Origin: Marinobacter halotolerans
GTDB lineage: Bacteria; Pseudomonadota; Gammaproteobacteria; Pseudomonadales; Oleiphilaceae
Direction of reading: 5' to 3'
DNA length: 64,000 nucleotides
Assembly (NCBI RefSeq): GCF_008795985.1
Contig: NZ_VMHP01000003.1
Location: 136,786 to 200,785, forward strand
Positions 47,946 through 58,250 of this stretch are shown here, piece by piece. Position 1 is the first letter of the stretch; every line of letters starts with the position of its first letter. The notes beneath the pieces were generated by a model. That model had not been told where the DNA came from. It did no database searches and was given only the letters and a program-made list of their open reading frames with translations. The position numbers and the translations under genes were made by a program.

Positions 47946-49328
47946 CTATTCCATCCCCAGCTTTTTCAACCGATACCGCAACGCACGAAAACTGATTCCC
48001 AATCGCTTGGCCGCCGCGGTCTTGTTCCAGCGGGTGGCTTCCAGTGCCTTCTCAATAGCGGTGCGTTCAATGGTTTCCAGATATCCCTCGAGGTCCATTT
48101 CCCCTTCCGGTACAGGGGCAGAACCGGCGCCGTTGCCGGCAGCCTCGCCCGCTGAGTGATTGTCTGGAGTGATGGGCGCGTTCCCCATGTGCAGGTCGTC
48201 TTCACCGATCAGGTCCGCATCGCATAGGGTGAAAGCCCGCTCCAGAATATTTTCCAGCTCACGCACATTGCCCGGGAAGTCATAACCCTTTAAACGGTTA
48301 ATGGCTTCGGACGTCAGCGACGCCGGGTCGCACTCGTATTCCCGCGCAATGCGCTCAAGGATGTGGCTGGACAGCAGGGCAATGTCGTCCGGCCGATCCC
48401 GCAGCGCCGGAACAGCCAGTTCGATCACGTTGATGCGGTAAAAAAGGTCCTGGCGGAAATGGCCTGCTTGTACCAGTGCCGGTAGGTCCTTGTGGGTAGC
48501 GCTGAGTACCCGAATGTCGACGGCCGCTTCCTTGGTGTCGCCCACGGGCCTTACGGCCTTTTCCTGGATTGCGCGAAGCAGCTTTACCTGCATGGCAAGC
48601 GGCAGGTCGGCGACCTCATCAAGAAACAGGGTGCCGCCGTCAGCGGACCGGAAAAGGCCATCCTTGTTTTCCGTGGCGCCAGTGAAGCTGCCTTTCTTAT
48701 GGCCGAAGAACTCGCTTTCCATTAACTCCGAGGGAATGGCGCCGCAGTTGACGGCAATGAACGGGCCTTCCCGGCGTGGACCCTGTAGGTGGATCATTCT
48801 TGCGACCAGTTCCTTGCCGCTTCCGGATTCGCCACTGATAAACACTGGCGCCTGGCTACGGGCAAGCTTTCGAACCTGATTCCTCAACCGTTTGATCTCT
48901 GACGATTTACCCAACAGCAGGCCGGGTTCGTCGTCGGAGGCCTCGGCGTCGGGTACGGTTTCTGACAGCTTGAGGGCACTGTTAACCAGTTCCCGCAGGC
49001 GCGCCAGCTCAAGAGGCTTGGAGACGAAATCAAACGCCCCCGCCTTGAGGGATTCGATGGCCGTTTCCATATTGCCGTATGCTGTGATCACTGCTACCGG
49101 AGTGGCAGGAACGTGCTGCTGAATCCATTGCACCAGCTCAATGCCATTGCCGTCAGGCAGGTTCATGTCAGTGAGGCAAAGCTGGGGCTCGTGTTCTTTC
49201 AACAGGGCTTTTGCAGAACCGACGTCTTTCGCCGTCAGTGTATTGATGCCCATCCGGCTGAGGGTGATTTCAAGCAGGTCGCGAATATCGGGCTCATCAT
49301 CGACAATCAGGGCTGTGTGCTTGGTCAT
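47946..49328 (-). CDS. pilR: Sigma-54-dependent response regulator PilR
   Basis: 460 residues, NtrC type. Receiver domain with the phospho-acceptor D54 (CLTDMNLPDG), central AAA+ domain with the sigma-54 contact loop GSFTGA (in KKGSFTGATENKDG) and Walker A GESGSGKE, and a Fis-type HTH at the C-terminus (NKTAAAKRLGISFRALRY). In Pseudomonas, PilR activates pilA. It is downstream of pilS by 27 bp. No pilA is in this window. The SD before its ATG is weak. Confidence 0.95.
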   Translation of the reverse strand: MTKHTALIVDDEPDIRDLLEITLSRMGINTLTAKDVGSAKALLKEHEPQLCLTDMNLPDGNGIELVQWIQQHVPATPVAVITAYGNMETAIESLKAGAFDFVSKPLELARLRELVNSALKLSETVPDAEASDDEPGLLLGKSSEIKRLRNQVRKLARSQAPVFISGESGSGKELVARMIHLQGPRREGPFIAVNCGAIPSELMESEFFGHKKGSFTGATENKDGLFRSADGGTLFLDEVADLPLAMQVKLLRAIQEKAVRPVGDTKEAAVDIRVLSATHKDLPALVQAGHFRQDLFYRINVIELAVPALRDRPDDIALLSSHILERIAREYECDPASLTSEAINRLKGYDFPGNVRELENILERAFTLCDADLIGEDDLHMGNAPITPDNHSAGEAAGNGAGSAPVPEGEMDLEGYLETIERTAIEKALEATRWNKTAAAKRLGISFRALRYRLKKLGME

Positions 49329-49355
49329 TGGCGTGGGATGGACTCCGTGTCGTGG

Positions 49356-50999
49356 TCAGATCATGCGCCCGTGATGGGCAAAGGTAATGCGGAAACAGCA
49401 GCCGGGCTTTCCGTTATCCACCAGGGACAGGTGGGCCTGATTAGATTCGCACAGTTCCCTGGCCAGATAAAGGCCCAGACCAGTGCCGCTCTTGTCGGTT
49501 GTGAAGAAGGGCTCGAAAACGGAGGAACGATTCTCTGGCGCAATGCCAACCCCGAAGTCACGAACATCGATGTAGGTACGCTCACCGTCGGCGGTAGCGC
49601 CAGCGTGTAGTTCGATTTTCGCCTGGCCGGTATTCTCACGGCTGTAACGGAGCCCGTTGTCACACAGGTTGACCAGAACCTGTTCCAATTGGCTCACGTC
49701 AAAGCGGGCCTGCGGCAGGTTGTCTTCAATCTGCAGTTCGATTTCAGGCGGATTGTCCGAGCCGCCATTCAGGGTTTGCAAGTAATCATCCCGGAAGGTC
49801 TTGAGCCATTGGTCTACCTGCACCAGATCGCTGCTGGCCTCCCGTCGTCGGGACAGGTCGAGCACGTTCTCGATAATGCCGTTCACCCGACGCGAGTGAC
49901 GCTGGATAATATCCAGCATCCGGCGGTCTCCTTCATCAAGATGTTCAGATTCCCGCATTAGCTGCGAAGCGTGGCTGATCGCGCCCAGGGGGTTGCGGAT
50001 TTCATGGGCGATGCCGGCTGTCAGCCGTCCCAGCGATGCCAGCTTCATCTGCTGCGCCTGCTGGGTGACCTTGCTCAAATCGTCGATAAATACCAGAATC
50101 TGGTCCCCGCGCTCTTGGTCTAGCTGGGCGAAGTTGGCCTGTACCATAGGAGAGGTGGGCGTGGCCTGAAAAGGCTTCGTGCGACCGCCGGGGTTTTTCA
50201 GCCAGAAGTCCAGGCCCTGTCGCAAGGGAGTCGGTAGGGAGCGCCCGCGACTTCGGGGCTCGTCATCCGGTGCATGGCCGAACAGCAGCTCCTCCGCCGC
50301 AGCGTTGGCAAGGCGGATTGCACCGTACCGGTCCAGTACCAGAATACCGGTGCGCATTCGCTGGATGATCTGCCGATTTATTTGCTCCAGTTCTGCGATG
50401 CTTTTGGCACGGGAACTGGCCAGTGCTTCACTTCTGATCATGCGCCGGGAGATGTACTGAAGAATGAAAGCGGCTGCGAAATACAGGATGCCCAGAGAGC
50501 CGGCACGAACGATTTCGTCGGCAGAGGCATAGAGATAAAGTACTGACCAGCCGGCGATGCCCAGAGAGCAGATAGCCGCCAGTGCGGCGTAAAATGTGCC
50601 GATCCGCGTGGGGGTGAGAATATTGCCGGCGGCCACGGTGACGATCACCAGGTTTGCCAACCCGCTGGTCATTCCTGAACTGGTGAGCAATAACCCGTGT
50701 AGCATCAGCAGGTCCATCAGAATCGACAGGCTGATGTGGCGGTTGCGAGGCTGAAAGCCCGCCAGAAGAACCAGCGCCGTAAAGATGTTCAGGGCCAGAT
50801 AGGTAATAACGCCAGCCTGATAGTATTCAGCCGCACGCATCCGGATGTCGAATTCACCGGGGGCAATAAAAAGCAGCATCACCAGCAGTACGCTGACCAC
50901 GACGCGGTAGTGGTTGTAGATCCGGAACAGGCGCGCGCGCTGGTATCCAGGAGGCGCACTGGCGGCGAAGCTGGTTGTATCCTGCAGAGAGTTTTCCAT
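49356..50999 (-). CDS. pilS: Sensor histidine kinase PilS
   Basis: 547 residues if the ATG at 50999 is used; an ATG at 51023 adds eight residues, and neither has a strong ribosome site. Six hydrophobic segments in the first 200 residues, a PAS-like domain, a HisKA H-box AGIAHEIRNPLGAISHASQLM and a HATPase domain with NLCDNGLRYS and DFGVGIAPENR. It phosphorylates PilR; in Pseudomonas it senses PilA in the membrane. It is divergent from nadE. Confidence 0.95.
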   Translation of the reverse strand: MENSLQDTTSFAASAPPGYQRARLFRIYNHYRVVVSVLLVMLLFIAPGEFDIRMRAAEYYQAGVITYLALNIFTALVLLAGFQPRNRHISLSILMDLLMLHGLLLTSSGMTSGLANLVIVTVAAGNILTPTRIGTFYAALAAICSLGIAGWSVLYLYASADEIVRAGSLGILYFAAAFILQYISRRMIRSEALASSRAKSIAELEQINRQIIQRMRTGILVLDRYGAIRLANAAAEELLFGHAPDDEPRSRGRSLPTPLRQGLDFWLKNPGGRTKPFQATPTSPMVQANFAQLDQERGDQILVFIDDLSKVTQQAQQMKLASLGRLTAGIAHEIRNPLGAISHASQLMRESEHLDEGDRRMLDIIQRHSRRVNGIIENVLDLSRRREASSDLVQVDQWLKTFRDDYLQTLNGGSDNPPEIELQIEDNLPQARFDVSQLEQVLVNLCDNGLRYSRENTGQAKIELHAGATADGERTYIDVRDFGVGIAPENRSSVFEPFFTTDKSGTGLGLYLARELCESNQAHLSLVDNGKPGCCFRITFAHHGRMI

Positions 51000-51085
51000 G
51001 GTCCTTGAGTATCCCGGAAGCATTCTTGGGCGCTGGATGGTTATAATAGCCTTTTAACGGCAATGAGTTACAGGAGCAGTGGTAT

Positions 51086-52735
51086 ATGTCTGCGCAATCC
51101 GGTCAATCACCCGCAACGCTCAGGGTGGTGATGGCACAGCTCGACTTTCTCGTGGGCGACATTCCGGGTAATACCCGTAAGGTAATCGAGGCTGCACAGC
51201 GAGCAGAGCGGGAGTTGGGTGCCGATATTGTGGTGTTCCCGGAGCTCTGTCTTACCGGCTACCCGCCGGAGGATCTGCTGCTTCGCGCCAGTATGGATCT
51301 GCGCATCGCGGAAGCGCTGGAGGCGCTCAAGTCTGAAACCCTGGGGCCAGCCGTTGTTGTAGGGGCTCCGGTGAGGCACGAAGGCCTGTTGTACAACGCC
51401 GCGCTGGTGATCGATCAGGGCGTAGTGACGGCGCGTTATTTCAAGCGTTTCCCTCCCAACTACCAGGTTTTCGATGAAAAGCGGTACTTTGCGGAGGGCC
51501 AGGACGTTCTGGTTCAGGAGATCCGCGGCGTGCCCGTGGGGCTGACTGTCTGTGAGGATATCTGGGTCGACGGCCCGGTAGAGGATGCCGCAGCGAAGGG
51601 GGCAAAACTGATACTCAACATCAATGCGTCCCCCTATGACATTGGCAAGCAGGCACGGCGCAAAGCGCTGCTGGAGCGCAAGTCCGGAAACAATCGGGTC
51701 ACCATCGTCTACGTGAATCTGATCGGTGGCCAGGACGAGCTGGTGTTTGATGGCGGTTCCATGGCTTTCGATCACTCGGGTGTGCTCTGCGCCGAAGCGC
51801 CCCAGTTCAGTGAGGGCCTGTTTCCCGTGGATCTGATCTGTGAACATCACTGCCAACCGGTGGCGCAGCCGCTCATTGCAGAGCCGTCAGTGGAAGAGAA
51901 TGTCTATCGTGCGCTGGTGCTGGGCGTTCGGGACTACGTCAACAAGAACGGTTTCAAGTCCGTTGTTCTGGGCCTGTCCGGCGGCATTGATTCTGCGGTC
52001 ACTCTTGCGGTGGCGGTGGATGCTCTTGGAGCCGACAGGGTCCGGGCAGTGATGATGCCGTTTCGCTACACCGCCAGCATGAGTATCGAAGACGCCGAAC
52101 TGGAAGCCCGGGCTCTTGGGGTTCAGTACGATGTATTTTCCATCGAGCCGATGTACGACGCGTTCATGGAAACTCTGGCAGAACCCTTCAGGGGCACAGT
52201 GCCCGATACCACGGAAGAAAATCTCCAGGCCCGGCTACGGGGCGTGCTGTTGATGTCGCTGTCAAACAAGTTCGGCGCGATGGTGCTTACCACCGGCAAC
52301 AAGAGCGAAATGGCGGTGGGTTATTCCACGCTTTACGGCGATATGGCGGGCGGCTTTGATGTGCTGAAAGACGTGCCAAAAACCCTGGTGTTCAAGCTGG
52401 CCTGGTATCGCAACAGTGTGTCGCCGGTTATCCCCGAGCGGGTGATCACCCGTCCCCCCTCTGCGGAACTGGCACCGGACCAGAAAGACGAAGACAGCCT
52501 GCCCGGCTATGACGTGCTGGATCAGATACTGAATCTTTATGTAGAACGGGACTTGAGCGCCGACGCGATTGTCGCCCAGGGATTCAGCCGGGAGGATGTG
52601 GATAGGGCGGTTCGTCTGGTGGATATCAATGAATACAAGCGCCGCCAAGCGCCTATTGGTGTGCGCATTACCGAGCGGGGCTTCGGCAAGGATCGCCGCT
52701 ATCCCATCACTAACGGATGGAAAAGCGGAATCTAG
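51086..52735 (+). CDS. nadE: Glutamine-dependent NAD+ synthetase
   Basis: 549 residues, two domains. The N-terminal nitrilase-type amidase has the triad E53 (FPEL), K120 (YFKRFPPNYQVFDE) and C156 (LTVCEDIW). The C-terminal synthetase has the PP-loop SGGIDSA and makes NAD+ from deamido-NAD. AGGAG lies 9 nt before the ATG. In this class ammonia is channelled from glutamine. Convergent with bamD, 12 bp apart. Confidence 0.96.
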   Translation: MSAQSGQSPATLRVVMAQLDFLVGDIPGNTRKVIEAAQRAERELGADIVVFPELCLTGYPPEDLLLRASMDLRIAEALEALKSETLGPAVVVGAPVRHEGLLYNAALVIDQGVVTARYFKRFPPNYQVFDEKRYFAEGQDVLVQEIRGVPVGLTVCEDIWVDGPVEDAAAKGAKLILNINASPYDIGKQARRKALLERKSGNNRVTIVYVNLIGGQDELVFDGGSMAFDHSGVLCAEAPQFSEGLFPVDLICEHHCQPVAQPLIAEPSVEENVYRALVLGVRDYVNKNGFKSVVLGLSGGIDSAVTLAVAVDALGADRVRAVMMPFRYTASMSIEDAELEARALGVQYDVFSIEPMYDAFMETLAEPFRGTVPDTTEENLQARLRGVLLMSLSNKFGAMVLTTGNKSEMAVGYSTLYGDMAGGFDVLKDVPKTLVFKLAWYRNSVSPVIPERVITRPPSAELAPDQKDEDSLPGYDVLDQILNLYVERDLSADAIVAQGFSREDVDRAVRLVDINEYKRRQAPIGVRITERGFGKDRRYPITNGWKSGI

Positions 52736-52747
52736 AGCCCCGTCCGG

Positions 52748-53584
52748 TTATTCGTCACCCATCAGGCCAAAGGTGACCACGCTGGCCAGGGAGCGGTCTT
52801 CCCGGGACAGGATGTCCGATTCGAATTCACCGCTGTCGTTGAAGGCGGTGCTCTCCGGGAAGTTTTCCCGCAGCACCGCCACGGCATCGGAAGCGCCCTT
52901 CTTCAGGTCCAGAAAGCGGAAGGTTTCGGCCAGAATGATCAAGGCTTCTTCCACCGGCGGCGTTTGCGGGAAGTTTTCGACGATATATCGGGCCCGGGTA
53001 TTGGCGGCAATGTAGGCCTCCCGGCTGATGTAGTACTTGGCTGCAATCAGCTCGAGGTTGGCAAGCCGGTTGCGAATGGCGATCATCCTCTGGCGGGCGT
53101 CCGGGGCGTATTGGCTGGTCGGAAAACGGGCCAGCAGTTCCGAGAAATCCCGGAATGCCTGACGCTGTTCGCCCGGGTCCCGGGCGGCGATGTCGATGGG
53201 AAAGTAACGGGCGCCAAGACCGATATCGAGGTTATAGGATGCCAGGCCGCGCATATACAATGCGTAGTCCGCATGTTCGCTCTGGGGATTCAGGCGCAGA
53301 AACCGGTCCGCTGCCGCGCGGGCGCCCTCCAGGTCGAGGTTCTGGTAGCGGGCGTAGATCAGGTCCAGCTGAGCCTGCTCGGCATAGCGGCCGAAAGGAT
53401 AATAGGTTTCCAGGGCATCGAGGTTGGTTTCCGCCTCGTTGAAGTTACCCGAGTTCATGGCATCACGAGCGTTCTCGTAATAGGTCTCCTCAGCCAGTAC
53501 TTCTTCCTGTGTCTTGTTGGAGGCACAGGCACTGATCAACAGCACTGTGGTAAAGAGCAAGACTAATCGAGCAACTGATCTCAT
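52748..53584 (-). CDS. bamD: Outer-membrane assembly lipoprotein BamD
   Basis: 278 residues. Lipobox LLISAC with C20 as the lipidated cysteine, then five TPR-like repeats (YYENARDAMNSGNFNEAETNLDALETYYPFG and others). It forms part of the BAM complex that inserts outer-membrane beta-barrels. ATG at 53584 gives the right signal peptide; the open frame continues upstream without similarity. Order bamD/rluD/pgeF/clpB is conserved with E. coli and Pseudomonas (comL-sfhB). Confidence 0.96.
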   Translation of the reverse strand: MRSVARLVLLFTTVLLISACASNKTQEEVLAEETYYENARDAMNSGNFNEAETNLDALETYYPFGRYAEQAQLDLIYARYQNLDLEGARAAADRFLRLNPQSEHADYALYMRGLASYNLDIGLGARYFPIDIAARDPGEQRQAFRDFSELLARFPTSQYAPDARQRMIAIRNRLANLELIAAKYYISREAYIAANTRARYIVENFPQTPPVEEALIILAETFRFLDLKKGASDAVAVLRENFPESTAFNDSGEFESDILSREDRSLASVVTFGLMGDE

Positions 53585-53624
53585 GCCGGAATCCCGTATA
53601 ATGGCAAAACTTGAACTGCCGGCC

Positions 53625-53653
53625 ATTGTAACGGGGATAGTATGGCTTGTGCA
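53625..53653 (-). promoter_or_regulatory. Probable promoter of bamD
   Basis: On the minus strand TGCACA (53653-53648), 17-nt spacer and TACAAT (53630-53625), 41 bp before the bamD start. In the 136-bp divergent gap with rluD; a TATAAT on the plus strand at 53597-53602 lacks a good -35. Confidence 0.5.
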
Positions 53654-53720
53654 GTGGCAGGTCCGAAGGTTTCTGCCTTTTTGACGCAAACGTAACTTTT
53701 ATAACGGCCCTGGGGGCTTA

Positions 53721-54698
53721 ATGTCATCTGAATCACGTATTAAGGCCAGTTTCTCCATACCACCTGCAATCAGCGACCGACGGCTGGACCAGGCGGCGGC
53801 CGAGCTAATGCCCGAGCATTCACGCTCGCGCCTTCAGGGCTGGATCAAATCCGGTGCCCTGACGGTGAACGGCAAAACCTGCAAACCCCGCGATAAGGTA
53901 ATGATGGGCGATGCGCTCGAGCTGGACGCCGAGCCAGAAGCCCAGGTGAGTTGGGAGGCGGAAGCGATCAATCTGGATGTTGTGTTCGAGGACGAGCACC
54001 TGTTGGTGATCAACAAACCCGCCGGCCTGGTGGTCCACCCGGCAGCCGGCCACGCCGATGGCACACTGGTTAATGCCTTACTGAACTACGCGCCGGAAGT
54101 GGAGAATCTGCCGCGGGCCGGCATTGTCCACCGGCTGGATAAGGACACCTCCGGCATTATGGTGGTGGCACGCAGCCTGATCGCCCACACATCGCTGGTA
54201 GACCAGTTACAGACCCGCACCATGGGCCGTGAATACGAAGCTGTCATTGTCGGCACCCTGACCGGTGGAGCAACCGTGGATGCTCCCATCGGCCGCCACC
54301 CCCGTGAGCGCAAGAAAATGGCGGTGGTGCCCAGCGGCAAGCCCGCAGTCACACATTACCGGCTAGTGGAGCGGTTTGCCGCCCATACCCATATCCGCTG
54401 CAAGCTGGAAAGCGGGCGTACCCACCAGATTCGGGTGCACATGGCGCATGTGAAGCATCCGCTGGTTGGAGATCCCATGTATGGCGGCCGGCTCAGGCTG
54501 CCAAAAGGCACCACCGATGAACTTCGCGATGCCCTGGCTGCCTTCCATCGTCAGGCCTTGCATGCTCGTAAACTGACGCTTGAACACCCGCAAACCGGCG
54601 AGATTCTTAGCTGGGAAGTGCCCATGCCAGACGATATGACGGATCTGCTTGCCGCCTTGCGAAAGCATTTCAGCGAGCTGAACAGCAATGAATTCTGA
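53721..54698 (+). CDS. rluD: 23S rRNA pseudouridine synthase RluD
   Basis: 325 residues. S4 RNA-binding domain at the N-terminus (about 15-75), then the RluA-type catalytic domain with GIVHRLDKDTSGIMVVAR, containing the catalytic aspartate. RluD modifies helix 69 of 23S rRNA and is needed for normal ribosome assembly. ATG at 53721 with GGGGG upstream. Overlaps pgeF by 11 bp. Confidence 0.96.
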   Translation: MSSESRIKASFSIPPAISDRRLDQAAAELMPEHSRSRLQGWIKSGALTVNGKTCKPRDKVMMGDALELDAEPEAQVSWEAEAINLDVVFEDEHLLVINKPAGLVVHPAAGHADGTLVNALLNYAPEVENLPRAGIVHRLDKDTSGIMVVARSLIAHTSLVDQLQTRTMGREYEAVIVGTLTGGATVDAPIGRHPRERKKMAVVPSGKPAVTHYRLVERFAAHTHIRCKLESGRTHQIRVHMAHVKHPLVGDPMYGGRLRLPKGTTDELRDALAAFHRQALHARKLTLEHPQTGEILSWEVPMPDDMTDLLAALRKHFSELNSNEF

Positions 54699-55437
54699 AG
54701 CGGACCTTATTGTTCCGGACTGGCCAGCTCCTGATTGTGTCTGGGCAATGTCCACTACCCGATCGGGCGGTTTCAGTTTGCCTCCCTGGGACAGCTTCAA
54801 CCTGGGCGGCCATGTGGGGGATGATCCTGCCCACGTTGAAAAAAACCGTCTGAGACTTGCTGAGTTGACCCATCTTCCCCGCTCTGATTTCCGCTTTATG
54901 GATCAGGTACACGGGACGGATATTGAGGAATTTCCCGGGCCTGAGCGCGTGCAGGCCGACGGCTGTGTTACCTCACAGGCCAGGGTTCCATGTCTGGTGA
55001 TGACGGCTGACTGCTTGCCGGTGCTGTTCTGCAATCGGGACGGAAACCGGGTGGCGGCGGCCCACGCCGGGTGGCGGGGTCTCTGTCAGGGCGTGTTGGA
55101 GTGTGCGGTGGCCCGGTTTGATGATCCCGCAAGCGTTATGGCATGGCTTGGCCCGGCCATTGGTCCGCGGCAGTTCGAGGTGGGTGCCGAGGTTCGGGAG
55201 AGGTTTGTCGAACGCGATCCAGAGGCGGCCAGAGCCTTTGTGCCGGGGCAATCCAGAGGGCGTTTTCTGGCGGACCTTTATCAGTTGGCCCGGCAGCGAC
55301 TGCAGACGGCGGGAGTCACGCAGATCTCCGGAGGGTACTGGTGTACTTTCTCCGACGCCGACCGCTTTTTTTCCTATCGCCGCGATGGCGTGTCAGGCCG
55401 CATGGCCAGTCTCATCTTCATCGATCCGTCTCGATAA
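54688..55437 (+). CDS. pgeF: Peptidoglycan editing factor PgeF (YfiH, laccase-like domain)
   Basis: 249 residues of the DUF152/YfiH family. The conserved metal-binding and active-site residues lie in MDQVHGTD, TADCLPVLF and AHAGWRGL. In E. coli YfiH removes wrongly built peptidoglycan precursors; other members act as purine nucleoside phosphorylases. The start overlaps rluD's end, as in many gammaproteobacteria. The symbol follows the E. coli function and was not tested here. Confidence 0.9.
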   Translation: MNSEADLIVPDWPAPDCVWAMSTTRSGGFSLPPWDSFNLGGHVGDDPAHVEKNRLRLAELTHLPRSDFRFMDQVHGTDIEEFPGPERVQADGCVTSQARVPCLVMTADCLPVLFCNRDGNRVAAAHAGWRGLCQGVLECAVARFDDPASVMAWLGPAIGPRQFEVGAEVRERFVERDPEAARAFVPGQSRGRFLADLYQLARQRLQTAGVTQISGGYWCTFSDADRFFSYRRDGVSGRMASLIFIDPSR

Positions 55438-55474
55438 CCTCCCGTCAAATTTCTGACACTTTTGCTCCCGCCTG

Positions 55475-55502
55475 CTTGAAGTTGCTCTGGCCGCCCCTAT
55501 AT
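55475..55502 (+). promoter_or_regulatory. Sigma-32 heat-shock promoter of clpB
   Basis: CTTGAA (55475-55480), 13-nt spacer, CCCCTATAT (55494-55502), close to the sigma-32 consensus CTTGAAA-N11-16-CCCCATnT. It lies 73 bp before the clpB ATG and has no sigma-70-like competitor nearby. Confidence 0.85.
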
Positions 55503-55574
55503 TGACGTTAGACGAAAACAAATGTTCACGGGGCATGTTCTCCGGAGCGTTAGAGTACTGAGGATCGAAAAAGT

Positions 55575-58166
55575 ATGAGAATCGACAAGCTTACCAGCAA
55601 GTTGCAGACCGCCCTGGCTGATGCCCAGTCCATTGCCGTGGGTAAGGATCACAACTTTATTGAGCCGGTGCATCTGATGCAGGCGCTGCTGGACCAGCAG
55701 GGCAGCTCGATCAAGCCGTTGCTCAAACAGGCCGGCGCCGAACCGGGACGCATTCGCCAGGCCATTGCCCGGGAGATAGAGAATCTACCGGAAGTGAAGG
55801 GTTCCGCCGGTGACGTGTCCATGTCGAACGATATGGGGCGTCTTTTCAACATAGCTGACCGGCAGGCCCAGAAACGCGGCGACCAATATGTATCCAGCGA
55901 GCTGATGTTGCTGGCAGCGCTTGAAGACCGGGGCTCCCTGGGTCGTGTACTACGGGAGCAGGGCGTTGACAAGGCAGCGCTGGAAAAGGCCATTGACGAG
56001 GTGCGCGGCGGTGAGGCAGTGAATGATGCCTCCGCCGAGGAAAACCGTCAGGCCTTGGACAAATACACCATTGATCTGACCGAGCGCGCGGAATCCGGCA
56101 AGCTGGATCCGGTGATCGGTCGTGACGATGAAATTCGCCGCACCATTCAGGTGTTGCAGCGCCGCCGCAAGAACAATCCGGTGCTGATTGGCGAGCCAGG
56201 GGTGGGTAAAACCGCCATCGTCGAAGGGCTCGCCCAGAGGATTGTAAATGGTGAAGTACCCGAGGGTCTGAAGAACAAGCGCGTATTGTCGCTGGATATG
56301 GGGTCGCTGATTGCCGGTGCCAAATTCCGGGGCGATTTTGAAGAGCGGCTCAAGGCCGTTTTGAATGAGCTGGCGAAACAGGAAGGCCAGATCATCCTGT
56401 TTATTGACGAAATCCATACGGTGGTGGGTGCCGGCAAGGCGGAAGGCTCCATGGATGCGGGCAATATGCTCAAGCCGGCACTGGCCCGCGGCGAGCTTCA
56501 CTGTGTCGGCGCCACCACCCTTGATGAATATCGCGAGAACATCGAGAAAGACGCCGCGCTGGAGCGCCGCTTCCAGAAAGTACTGGTGAGCGAGCCCAGT
56601 GAGGAAGACACCATTGCCATCCTGCGGGGTCTCAAGGAACGTTACGAAGTCCACCATGGCGTGGAGGTGACTGACGGGGCCATTATCGCGGCGGCCAAGC
56701 TGTCACACCGTTATATTGCCGATCGGCAGCTGCCCGACAAGGCGATTGACCTGGTGGACGAAGCGGCGAGCCAGATCCGCATGGAAATGGACTCAAAGCC
56801 CGAAGCGCTGGATCGCCTTGAGCGTCGCCTGATCCAGTTGAAGATTGAGCGGGAAGCGCTGAAAAAGGAAACCGATCCGGCATCCAAGAAGCGACTCTCC
56901 GAGCTTTCCGATGTAATTACCGGTGTTGAGCGGGAGTACGCCGACCTTGAGGAAGTCTGGAACACGGAGAAGGCTGCGCTGCACGGCTCCCAGAAGATCA
57001 AGAGTCGGCTTGAGCAGGCCCGTATCGATCTTGAGAATGCCCGGCGGGCGGGGGATCTGGGCAAGATGTCCGAGCTGCAATATGGCCAGATTCCGGAACT
57101 CGAGCGGCAGCTGGATATGGCCAGCCAGGCCGAAATGATGGAAATGAAACTGCTTCGCAACCGGGTGACCGACGAGGAAATCGCCGAAATTGTCTCCAAG
57201 TGGACCGGTATACCGGTATCCAAAATGCTTGAGGGCGAGCGCGACAAACTGATGCGGATGGAAGAGGCCCTCCACGGTCGTGTGATCGGCCAGAACGAGG
57301 CGGTAGAAGCCGTGTCCAACGCGGTGCGTCGTTCCCGTGCAGGGCTTGCTGATCCCCACCGGCCCAACGGATCGTTCCTGTTCCTCGGCCCCACTGGTGT
57401 GGGTAAAACGGAACTGTGCAAGGCGCTCGCGTCTTTCCTGTTCGATACCGAGGAAGCCATGGTACGGATCGATATGTCCGAATTCATGGAGAAGCATTCC
57501 GTTGCCCGGCTGATTGGCGCACCTCCCGGTTATGTTGGCTATGAAGAGGGCGGTTACCTGACCGAAGCGGTCCGTCGGCGGCCCTATTCGGTTCTGCTTC
57601 TGGACGAAGTGGAGAAGGCTCATCCGGATGTCTTCAACATCCTGTTGCAGGTGCTTGAAGACGGAAGGCTGACAGACGGCCAGGGCCGCACGGTCGATTT
57701 CAGGAACACCGTGATTGTGATGACGTCGAACCTGGGCTCGGACATCATCCAGCAGAAAGCCGGCCAGGATAACTATGAGTCTATGAAATCAGCTGTCCTG
57801 GAGGTAGTGGGCACTCACTTTCGTCCAGAGTTCATTAACCGCGTAGACGAGGTGGTGGTGTTCCATCCGCTGGCGGAAAGCCAGATTCAGGGCATCGCCC
57901 GCATTCAGGTCGAGTTCCTGGGCAAGCGCCTGCAGGAGCAGGACATGAAGCTCGAACTGGACGATGCGGCCATGGAGTTGCTGGCGGAAGTTGGCTACGA
58001 CCCGGTTTACGGTGCGCGCCCCCTGAAACGGGCCATTCAGCGAATGATTGAAAATCCGCTGGCGCAGCGGCTGCTGCAGGGAGATTTTCTGCCGGGTGAT
58101 ACCATTCGGGGTCATGTCAGCGAAGGTGAAGCCAATGCGCATACTCTGGTGTTCACCAAAGCCTGA
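55575..58166 (+). CDS. clpB: Disaggregase chaperone ClpB
   Basis: 863 residues, a complete Hsp100 disaggregase: N-terminal Clp domain (1-145), AAA-1 with Walker [10 protein letters not shown] (about 206), the coiled-coil middle domain (about 405-530) that sets it apart from ClpA, AAA-2 with GPTGVGKTE (about 605) and a C-terminal domain. It works with DnaK to recover aggregated proteins. Transcribed from the sigma-32 promoter above; no co-transcribed gene follows. Confidence 0.98.
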   Translation: MRIDKLTSKLQTALADAQSIAVGKDHNFIEPVHLMQALLDQQGSSIKPLLKQAGAEPGRIRQAIAREIENLPEVKGSAGDVSMSNDMGRLFNIADRQAQKRGDQYVSSELMLLAALEDRGSLGRVLREQGVDKAALEKAIDEVRGGEAVNDASAEENRQALDKYTIDLTERAESGKLDPVIGRDDEIRRTIQVLQRRRKNNPVLIGEPGVGKTAIVEGLAQRIVNGEVPEGLKNKRVLSLDMGSLIAGAKFRGDFEERLKAVLNELAKQEGQIILFIDEIHTVVGAGKAEGSMDAGNMLKPALARGELHCVGATTLDEYRENIEKDAALERRFQKVLVSEPSEEDTIAILRGLKERYEVHHGVEVTDGAIIAAAKLSHRYIADRQLPDKAIDLVDEAASQIRMEMDSKPEALDRLERRLIQLKIEREALKKETDPASKKRLSELSDVITGVEREYADLEEVWNTEKAALHGSQKIKSRLEQARIDLENARRAGDLGKMSELQYGQIPELERQLDMASQAEMMEMKLLRNRVTDEEIAEIVSKWTGIPVSKMLEGERDKLMRMEEALHGRVIGQNEAVEAVSNAVRRSRAGLADPHRPNGSFLFLGPTGVGKTELCKALASFLFDTEEAMVRIDMSEFMEKHSVARLIGAPPGYVGYEEGGYLTEAVRRRPYSVLLLDEVEKAHPDVFNILLQVLEDGRLTDGQGRTVDFRNTVIVMTSNLGSDIIQQKAGQDNYESMKSAVLEVVGTHFRPEFINRVDEVVVFHPLAESQIQGIARIQVEFLGKRLQEQDMKLELDDAAMELLAEVGYDPVYGARPLKRAIQRMIENPLAQRLLQGDFLPGDTIRGHVSEGEANAHTLVFTKA

Positions 58167-58184
58167 TCGATGATAATGCAATGA

Positions 58185-58215
58185 GCGGGTGGGGCCGGGA
58201 ATGGCTCCCGCCCGC
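58185..58215. terminator. GC-rich hairpin between clpB and the DUF4124 gene
   Basis: GCGGGTGGG (58185-58193) pairs with CCCGCCCGC (58207-58215) with one G-T pair, and GCC/GGC continues the stem inside. No T-run on either side. It lies between convergent genes, so it may end both transcripts or protect their 3' ends. Confidence 0.55.
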
Positions 58216-58250
58216 CCTTGCAGAGGATCAAAGCCCTAGCTTGCCCGGGA

